A stretch of DNA of 8,005 nt from Eubacterium sp. CAG:786 (GTDB taxonomy: Bacteria; Bacillota; Clostridia; Oscillospirales; Ruminococcaceae). The stretch is taken from contig HF989373.1 of assembly GCA_000432175.1 (NCBI GenBank), forward strand, positions 1 to 8,005. The letters are read 5' to 3'. Under the pieces are notes generated by a model. That model saw only the letters and a list, made by a program, of their open reading frames with translations. It was not told the DNA's origin and did no database searches. This document shows positions 1-4,115 of this stretch, one piece after another. Within the stretch, counting starts at the first letter, position 1; each line of letters starts with the position of its first letter. The translations under genes and the position numbers were made by a program.

Positions 1-29
1 ACTTTCTTGCCACACATATTACAGAACAT
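1..29 (-). CDS. Start of a probable zinc-ribbon protein (partial, runs off left edge)
   Basis: Only nine complete codons are inside the window, reading M-F-C-N-M-C-G-K-K. The C-x2-C-G pattern at the extreme N-terminus is typical of small zinc-ribbon proteins, where such a knuckle supplies two of four zinc ligands. The start is supported by a strong Shine-Dalgarno (AAAGGAAG on the minus strand, plus-strand positions 37-44), seven bases from the ATG. The gene follows ogg on the same strand with a 21-base gap that contains its ribosome binding site, so the two are probably cotranscribed. The rest of the protein is not visible and its function cannot be assigned. The start codon is well supported; the zinc-ribbon label is an inference from a few residues. 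Confidence 0.6.
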
Positions 30-50
30 AATTATACTTCCTTTCGTTCG

Positions 51-881
51 TCATGTCGTTTGTAATTCAGCCGGGGCTTCCGCTCCGGAGGTATCTGCCA
101 GGTTGCGGACGTAATCGAACAGGTATTGCTGCGCGATGCCCTCGATGCCCCGGGTGCATTCCGGCAGCCCGTCGGGGTAATACTGCGCCATAATGCGCTT
201 CACCCACACGTCCTTCGGGAATGCGTCGGTCTTGTGGAATGCGAACAGCAGCACGCAGTCAGCCACCTTGTCGCCTACACCGGTTATCTGTTTAAGGTGT
301 TCCCGGGCTTCGGCGAGGGGGAGTTTTTCCACCAGCGCGAAGTCCACCGCGCCGGAGTTCACCTTTTCCACCGCGTCGCAGATATATCGCGCGCGGAAGC
401 CTGCACGCAGCGGCGCGAGGTCCTCCGGGGAAAGCCCCGCGAGCTGCTCTGCCGTGGGGAATGCGTATCCGGTTTCCAGCGGGGTGCCGAAGCATTCGCA
501 CAGGCGCGAGATTATGCCCGCAATGCGCGGGATATTGTTGTTCTGGCTGATGATGAAGCTTATCAGCGTTTCGAAAGGCTCCTGCTGCAGTATTCTTATG
601 CCCGGGGAGGCTTCGCACGCCTTTTTCAGCGTTTTGTCAGCGGAGAGGGTGTTTATGTAGGCGGAATAATCCGCGCTAAGGTCGAAGTAGTTTTCCCAGA
701 AAGGGATATCCTCCTTCCGTATCCCGTGTAACGTCACGGTGCTGCCGCACTGGCTGAGGGATATCGTCCTGCCGCCTGCGGTGCCGGAATATCCCCCGTC
801 GCACGGCTTCCACCGGAAGCACTGACCGCACTCAAAGGTACGGGATATGTCAAAATTATCATTTTTTATCGTCAGATCCAT
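51..881 (-). CDS. ogg: 8-oxoguanine DNA glycosylase (Ogg1-like, HhH-GPD superfamily)
   Basis: This 276-residue protein is a base-excision repair enzyme expected to remove 8-oxoguanine from DNA and nick the strand as a bifunctional lyase. Residues 1-100 resemble the OGG N-terminal domain (ECGQCFRW at 17-24). The SQNNNIPRI segment (112-120) corresponds to the Asn and Arg residues that contact the orphan cytosine in the family. The helix-hairpin-helix is around 197-209 (ITGVGDKVAD). Lys205 matches the catalytic Schiff-base lysine, and Asp224 in FPKDVWVKR matches the catalytic aspartate. No cysteine cluster for an iron-sulphur site is seen at the C-terminus, as expected for Ogg rather than Nth/MutY. 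The ATG at 879-881 gives the normal family N-terminus, but its ribosome binding site is weak: AAGGGG (minus strand, 898-903) lies 16 bases away. A good promoter is at 918-946. The short Ala/Glu/Thr-rich tail (265-276) looks disordered. Confidence 0.93.
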   Translation of the reverse strand: MDLTIKNDNFDISRTFECGQCFRWKPCDGGYSGTAGGRTISLSQCGSTVTLHGIRKEDIPFWENYFDLSADYSAYINTLSADKTLKKACEASPGIRILQQEPFETLISFIISQNNNIPRIAGIISRLCECFGTPLETGYAFPTAEQLAGLSPEDLAPLRAGFRARYICDAVEKVNSGAVDFALVEKLPLAEAREHLKQITGVGDKVADCVLLFAFHKTDAFPKDVWVKRIMAQYYPDGLPECTRGIEGIAQQYLFDYVRNLADTSGAEAPAELQTT

Positions 882-901
882 AATTTTTTTACTAAAACCC
901 C

Positions 902-930
902 TTGATTATTTGTCTTAATTATAATACAAT
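902..930 (+). promoter_or_regulatory. Sigma-A-type promoter for the DUF6062 gene
   Basis: The plus strand has a -35 TTGATT (902-907), a 17-base spacer and a -10 TACAAT (925-930). An overlapping TATAAT at 920-925 is only 12 bases from this -35, so it is less likely to be used on this strand. The predicted start near 937 leaves a leader of about 70 bases before the DUF6062 ATG. The same TTGATT box is used by the SRP RNA promoter at 3910. Confidence 0.65.
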
Positions 931-946
931 AGATATAGAATTTCAA
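918..946 (-). promoter_or_regulatory. Sigma-A-type promoter for ogg
   Basis: On the minus strand there is a -35 TTGAAA (946 to 941), a 17-base spacer and a perfect -10 TATAAT (923 to 918). Transcription would start near 911 and give a leader of about 30 bases before the ogg ATG. The site interlocks with the plus-strand promoter at 902-930. Confidence 0.7.
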
Positions 947-953
947 GAGCATG

Positions 954-969
954 CGCTGTTTTTTCAGCG
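954..969 (+). other. Small hairpin with U6 loop in the DUF6062 leader
   Basis: CGCTG (954-958) and CAGCG (965-969) form a perfect five-base-pair stem closing a loop of six T. It is followed by AGTTTTC. It lies inside the predicted 5' untranslated region. It is too short, and its T-tract too poor, to call a terminator, and no function is assigned. Confidence 0.35.
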
Positions 970-1007
970 AGTTTTCACCATATCAACATATCAGGAAGGG
1001 AACGCCA

Positions 1008-1712
1008 ATGAGAGAAAGCATTCTGACGATACCGGTAAACGAAGTGTTCGAGCCGCGGGAGGGCTGCCCTATCTGCGCCATGCGCAACACCGTGGAGCAG
1101 CACATCAGCGAGTACATCATGGGCGCCGCGATGATGGAGCCTGACGTGCGCATGGAAACCAACCGCCTTGGCTTCTGCCACACTCACTTCAACAGCCTGC
1201 TCAGGCAGAACAACCGTCTTTCGCTGGGACTTATGCTCAACACCTATCTCAGCACACTCAGGGGGCAGGTGTTCGAGAACAAGAGCATATTCTTCACAAA
1301 GGGCGCAAAGGCAAAGAAGTGCAGCGAGATAGAGAATACCTGCTTCGTCTGCAGCAAGGTGGACTGGGGCGTGGAGCACATGCTGGACACCGTGTTCACG
1401 ATGTTCCGCGACGACGCGAAGTTCCGCAATCTCTACAGTTCGCAGAAGTACATCTGCATACCGCACTATAATCTGCTGATGTCGCATGTGCAGTCCAAGC
1501 TTGCAAAGCCCGACCAGAAGGCGTTCATAGAGGCGACGGACAAGCTTGTGGAAAACTACATAAAGGAACTTAACAGCGACGTCAACGATTTCTGCAACAG
1601 CTTTGACTACCGCAATGCAGGCAAGCTGCACAGTGAAGATATGGAGCATGTCAGAAGCTCGATAGAGCGCTCGATAGAGTTCCTCACGTCGAGAAAACCG
1701 GACGTGAAATAA
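1008..1712 (+). CDS. DUF6062 family protein, with a duplicated CxxC...CxxH module
   Basis: This 234-residue cytoplasmic protein has no signal peptide or membrane segment. I recognise it as resembling DUF6062, a family of unknown function in Clostridia. The start at 1008 is chosen because AGGAAGGG (993-1000) lies seven bases upstream; an in-frame ATG at 951 has no ribosome binding site and would add 19 residues of unlike composition. Putative metal ligands fall in two matching sets. The first is C20-x2-C23 with C57-x2-H60; the second is C112-x2-C115 with C150-x2-H153. Each has an Asn-Leu/Ser-Leu run after the His and a Val-Glu-(Gln)-His after the CxxC. This implies an internal duplication of a zinc-binding-like fold. 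The C-terminal third (about 165-234) is charged and probably helical (LVENYIKEL; IERSIEFLTSRK). It is transcribed divergently from ogg and upstream of the thiamine genes, with no strong terminator seen after it. The role is unknown. Confidence 0.8.
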   Translation: MRESILTIPVNEVFEPREGCPICAMRNTVEQHISEYIMGAAMMEPDVRMETNRLGFCHTHFNSLLRQNNRLSLGLMLNTYLSTLRGQVFENKSIFFTKGAKAKKCSEIENTCFVCSKVDWGVEHMLDTVFTMFRDDAKFRNLYSSQKYICIPHYNLLMSHVQSKLAKPDQKAFIEATDKLVENYIKELNSDVNDFCNSFDYRNAGKLHSEDMEHVRSSIERSIEFLTSRKPDVK

Positions 1713-1742
1713 ATGGTTTCAGCCGTGTAAAGCGGATATGAT

Positions 1743-1884
1743 ACACACCCGACGGGGAGCGCCGTTCGGGGCAGACTACCAGCGAGGGAACCCGTGTTTC
1801 GGGGTGAGAGGATACTTCTGAGTATCGACCGGCAATACAGACAGGCTGTATTGTAACGCATTTTGTGCGTGCGCGGGGTAGTGT
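1743..1884 (+). promoter_or_regulatory. Structured leader RNA of the thiWME operon, candidate riboswitch of unclear class
   Basis: The gene-free stretch 1713-1915 is rich in perfect short stems. ACGG/CCGT lies at 1752-1765 and CCCG/CGGG at 1791-1803. GATAC/GTATC lies at 1811-1826, CAATACAG/CTGTATTG at 1833-1853 and ACGCA/TGCGT at 1856-1870. A long-range helix pairs ACAC and CCCG (1743-1751) with CGGG and GTGT (1874-1884) and would close a multi-branch junction. ACTACC (1775-1780) can instead pair with GGTAGT (1877-1882), which excludes the closing helix. Its position before thiamine genes predicts a TPP riboswitch. Words resembling TPP boxes occur: GGGGAGC at 1754-1760, AGCGAGGGAA at 1781-1790, and TGAGAGG...GACC at 1805-1830. 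They are not in the canonical order, and an exact CTGAGA and the AACCTGA box are missing. A weak -10 (TATGAT, 1737-1742) lacks a convincing -35. Pairings were found by eye. Confidence 0.5.
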
Positions 1885-1908
1885 TTCCTGCGCGGCACAG
1901 GAAAGAGG
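1884..1908 (+). promoter_or_regulatory. RBS-sequestering hairpin before thiW
   Basis: TTTCCTG (1884-1890) and CAGGAAA (1898-1904) form a perfect seven-base-pair stem with a seven-base loop. The 3' arm runs directly into the Shine-Dalgarno AGAGG (1904-1908), seven bases from the thiW ATG. Folding would bury the GGAAA part of the purine tract. The 5' arm starts exactly where the putative closing helix of the leader ends, as expected of an expression platform acting on translation. That role is inferred; the complementarity is seen directly. Confidence 0.5.
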
Positions 1909-1915
1909 TATCATT

Positions 1916-2458
1916 ATGAAAAAGACAAACATCAGAAAACTCGCTGTCGCTGCGGTACTTGTCGCAGTTGCCGTGGCAGGGTCGCTGTTCTCGTTCCCGT
2001 TCCTGGGGGCTAAGTGCAGCCCGGTGCAGCACCTTGTCAACATCATCGGCGGCGTTTATCTCGGGCCGTGGTATTCCCTCGGTATGGCGTTCTGCGCCAG
2101 CCTGATACGCAATTTCGCAGGGCTTGGTTCTCCGCTGGCATTTCCGGGGAGCATGGTGGGTGCGTTCCTTTCCGGCGTGATGTATCACTGGATATTCAAG
2201 GGAAAGCCCCTCACCTTAAGGCTTCCCATGGCGTATGTCGGGGAGCTTTTCGGAACTTCCGTCATCGGCGGCATGCTGTCCTTCCCGATAGCTTACCTTG
2301 TTATGAATAACACTGCGGCTACGCTGTTCGGTTTTGTGTTCCCGTTCTTCGTTTCAAGCGTTGTGGGAACTGTCATCGCAGCGATAATCGTTACCTCTCT
2401 CAAGAGAGTAAAGGCTATCGACCAGTTCATTGGCGATATCCAGCCGCAGAAATCCTGA
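1916..2458 (+). CDS. thiW: Energy-coupling factor transporter S component ThiW (thiazole uptake)
   Basis: This 180-residue membrane protein is predicted to be the substrate-binding S subunit of an ECF transporter. The ThiW family is associated with uptake of the thiazole precursor (hydroxyethylthiazole) and would use shared EcfA/EcfA'/EcfT subunits encoded elsewhere. About five or six hydrophobic segments span residues 8-30, 40-62, 75-92, 104-125 and 135-160. The conserved core includes KCSPVQHLVNIIGGVYLGP (33-51) and GLGSPLAFPGSMVGAFLSG (69-87). Positive residues at the N-terminus (KK, RK) fit an inside-in orientation. The ATG at 1916 follows AGAGG (1904-1908). The stop overlaps the thiM ribosome binding site, and the gap to thiM is 10 bases. 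The structured leader at 1743-1908 probably controls it. The fit to ThiW is reinforced by the adjacent thiM and thiE. Confidence 0.88.
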   Translation: MKKTNIRKLAVAAVLVAVAVAGSLFSFPFLGAKCSPVQHLVNIIGGVYLGPWYSLGMAFCASLIRNFAGLGSPLAFPGSMVGAFLSGVMYHWIFKGKPLTLRLPMAYVGELFGTSVIGGMLSFPIAYLVMNNTAATLFGFVFPFFVSSVVGTVIAAIIVTSLKRVKAIDQFIGDIQPQKS

Positions 2459-2468
2459 AAGGCATAAA

Positions 2469-3269
2469 ATGACCCTTAAACAAGACATCGCACAGGCGCT
2501 CTCCGAATTACGCGGGAGGGCGCCTCTCGTACATTGCATAACGAATTACGTCACCGCCGGGGACACCGCGAACATGCTTCTTGCCGCGGGCGCTTCCCCG
2601 ATGATGGCTGACGACCCTGCGGAATGCGCCGAGGTCACCGCGAAAGCCTCCGCGCTGACGCTCAACCTCGGCACCCCGTCGGAAGCGCGGCTGCGCGCCA
2701 TGATGAATTCCGGGCTGCAGGCGCAGAAAAGCGGGATCCCTGCAGTGTTAGACCCCGTGGGCGTGGGAATGACCCGCCTGCGCCGGGAAGCCGCAGCGGC
2801 GCTCATAAAACAGGGGATACCCACAGCGGTGCGCGGAAATCTGTCGGAGCTTGCGTTCCTTGCCGGGCTGGATTCCGGGGAACACGGGGTGGATTCCGCA
2901 GAAACCGGCATTCTGCCGGAAGCCGCAGCGCAGGCGGCTTCAGAACGCCTGGGCTGCGTGTGCGCAGTCACCGGGGCGGCGGATCACATCGCCGGGGACG
3001 GCCGCAGCGCAGTTATCAGGAACGGCACCCCGCTCTTGCGGAAAGTCACCGGCGCGGGCTGCATGACTTCGGCGCTGTGCGCGGCATTCATAGCGGTGAG
3101 CGACGCGTTCACCGGGGCGGCGGCCGGGATCGCGTTCATGGATATCTGCGGGGAGCTTGCTGCGGAACGTTCCGCGGGGCTGGGGGGCTTCCGCGCGGCG
3201 CTGTTTGACTTTGCGGGGAATATCACCCCAGATACACTTATCGAAAGGCTTGACATTTATGAAAGTTGA
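2469..3269 (+). CDS. thiM: Hydroxyethylthiazole kinase ThiM
   Basis: This 266-residue ribokinase-like enzyme phosphorylates 4-methyl-5-(2-hydroxyethyl)thiazole with ATP, giving thiazole phosphate for thiamine salvage. Family motifs are in order: VHCITNYVT with Asn35 further on (21-35), GASPMMADDPAE (41-52), LNLGTP (65-70), LDPVGVG (94-100), RGNLSEL (122-128), VTGAADHI (167-174) and VTGAGCMTS (193-201). Cys198 in the GAGC anion-hole motif matches the active-site cysteine of ThiM. The length is typical (about 260-270 residues). AAAGG (2458-2462) lies six bases before the ATG and overlaps the thiW stop, so translation is likely coupled. The 3' end overlaps thiE by 11 bases. The codon bias is very GC-rich, like that of thiE and comEC. 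Confidence 0.95.
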   Translation: MTLKQDIAQALSELRGRAPLVHCITNYVTAGDTANMLLAAGASPMMADDPAECAEVTAKASALTLNLGTPSEARLRAMMNSGLQAQKSGIPAVLDPVGVGMTRLRREAAAALIKQGIPTAVRGNLSELAFLAGLDSGEHGVDSAETGILPEAAAQAASERLGCVCAVTGAADHIAGDGRSAVIRNGTPLLRKVTGAGCMTSALCAAFIAVSDAFTGAAAGIAFMDICGELAAERSAGLGGFRAALFDFAGNITPDTLIERLDIYES

Positions 3270-3882
3270 TTACACACTGTACCTGTGCACCGACAGCGGG
3301 CTAATGTCCTGCAAAACCGTTGAGGAAAGCGTGGAAAAGGCGATAGCCGGCGGCTGTTCCGTAGTGCAGCTGCGGGAAAAGACCGCAAGTTCGCTGGAGA
3401 TGTACCAGCTTGCCTGCCGCGTGAAGCAGGTTACCGACCGGTATAACGTCCCGCTGATAATCAACGACAGGCTGGATATCTGCCTTGCTGCCGGGGCTGC
3501 GGGGGTGCACCTCGGTCAGTCCGACATTCCCTGCCGTGAAGCGCGCAGGATCCTGGGCGCGGACAAGATAATAGGCGTTTCCGCGGCTACCCCGGAGGAA
3601 GCCGCAAAGGCGCAGGCGGACGGCGCTGATTACCTGGGCGTGGGCGCGGTGTTCCCGACTTCCACAAAGACCAACACGCGCAAGGTTACCCCGGAGACGA
3701 TCAGGGGAATACGCAGCGCGGTGCAGATACCGTTTGTCGTCATAGGTGGCGTGAACGCGCAGAATATCGCGCAGCTGTACGGACTTGGGATAAACGGCGC
3801 GGCAGTCATTTCCGCAGTAGTCGCGCAGCCGGACATCACCGCAGCCGCGCGGGAAATGCGCCGTGCAGCGGAGCTTCTCTGA
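3259..3882 (+). CDS. thiE: Thiamine phosphate synthase ThiE
   Basis: This 207-residue TIM-barrel enzyme joins HMP-PP and thiazole phosphate to make thiamine monophosphate, releasing pyrophosphate. Visible motifs are LYLCTD (7-12), VQLREK (36-41), LIINDR (66-71) and GVHLGQSD (82-89). IIGVSA (104-109), GVGAVFPTSTKTN (127-139) and the phosphate-binding VVIGGV (160-165) follow. Together these cover the pyrophosphate, HMP and thiazole-phosphate contacts. The start at 3259 gives the standard N-terminus. Its AAAGG (3244-3248) and first 11 bases lie within thiM, so the two genes are translationally coupled. The three-gene set thiW-thiM-thiE is a thiazole salvage route; the HMP-PP must come from elsewhere, because thiC and thiD are not in the window. 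No clear intrinsic terminator follows the stop; 3883-3909 is AT-rich and leads straight into the SRP RNA promoter. Confidence 0.96.
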   Translation: MKVDYTLYLCTDSGLMSCKTVEESVEKAIAGGCSVVQLREKTASSLEMYQLACRVKQVTDRYNVPLIINDRLDICLAAGAAGVHLGQSDIPCREARRILGADKIIGVSAATPEEAAKAQADGADYLGVGAVFPTSTKTNTRKVTPETIRGIRSAVQIPFVVIGGVNAQNIAQLYGLGINGAAVISAVVAQPDITAAAREMRRAAELL

Positions 3883-3909
3883 TATATTCGTCAAATTTTT
3901 AAAAACTAC

Positions 3910-3938
3910 TTGATTTTTTGTGCAGAATAGAGTATAAT
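3910..3938 (+). promoter_or_regulatory. Promoter of the SRP RNA (and probably dnaX) unit
   Basis: TTGATT (3910-3915), a 17-base spacer and a perfect TATAAT (3933-3938) predict transcription starting at about 3944-3946. That is exactly where the terminal helix of the SRP RNA begins. It is the strongest promoter match in the window, as expected for an abundant stable RNA. Confidence 0.85.
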
Positions 3939-3945
3939 AGAGGAT

Positions 3946-4081
3946 GTAAATGCTCTCGCTTATGGGGGCAGGCCCTGTGCAACAGAGTGCTGTGAACCAT
4001 GTCAGGCGGGGAACCGAGCAGCATTAAGCGGACATCTCTGTGTGCCGCAGCAAGCCTGTTCCCATAATCGAGGGCATTTAT
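3946..4081 (+). ncRNA. ffs: Signal recognition particle RNA, small bacterial type (4.5S/scRNA-like)
   Basis: This RNA, with Ffh, forms the signal recognition particle that targets ribosomes making membrane proteins. The conserved apical domain is clear. GAACCATGTCAGG (3994-4006) leads to a GGAA tetraloop (4010-4013) closed by CGG/CCG, then AGCAGC (4017-4022) and ATTAAGC. These supply the asymmetric loop and the symmetric loop bound by the Ffh M domain. CAGAG (3983-3987) pairs with CTCTG (4036-4040), and CAGGC (3969-3973) with GCCTG (4054-4058). The ends pair over 19 positions (3948-3966 with 4061-4079) with one G-U and one mismatch. At about 140 nt it is longer than E. coli 4.5S (114 nt) but shorter than the Alu-containing Bacillus scRNA (about 270 nt), so it has no full Alu domain. 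The tetraloop is closed by a G-C pair, where the usual form is CCGGAAGG; the stem complementarity is kept. Its place before dnaX matches Bacillus. Confidence 0.95.
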
Positions 4082-4095
4082 ATTTTTTCATTTTT
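4061..4095 (+). terminator. Intrinsic terminator of the SRP RNA
   Basis: The 3' arm of the terminal helix (4061-4079) is followed by two T-tracts, T6 at 4083-4088 and T5 at 4091-4095. The RNA's own closing helix therefore appears to serve as the terminator stem. The dnaX ribosome binding site begins only six bases later. With no room for another promoter except inside the RNA gene, dnaX mRNA probably comes from read-through. Confidence 0.65.
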
Positions 4096-4115
4096 GTCTG
4101 AAAGGGAGTGTGGCT

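Noticed and set aside
126..731. Plus-strand open frame (201 codons) opposite ogg
   Set aside because: It is antisense to a well-supported glycosylase gene and has no recognisable domain or ribosome binding site.
951..1007. Earlier ATG for the DUF6062 gene
   Set aside because: It has no ribosome binding site and lies in the U6-loop hairpin; the ATG at 1008 has AGGAAGGG at ideal spacing.
1785..1830. Similarity to the ydaO (c-di-AMP) riboswitch word GGGAACC...GGGGTGA
   Set aside because: The conserved CAGCTAACC segment and the second half of that aptamer are absent, and the gene context is thiamine salvage.
1833..1853. The CAATACAG hairpin as an intrinsic terminator
   Set aside because: No T-run follows the stem; it is treated as part of the leader structure.
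1743..1884. A straightforward TPP riboswitch call
   Set aside because: The CTGAGA box is imperfect, the AACCTGA box is not found and the AGGGAA box comes before the TGAGAGG box, so the canonical fold cannot be drawn.
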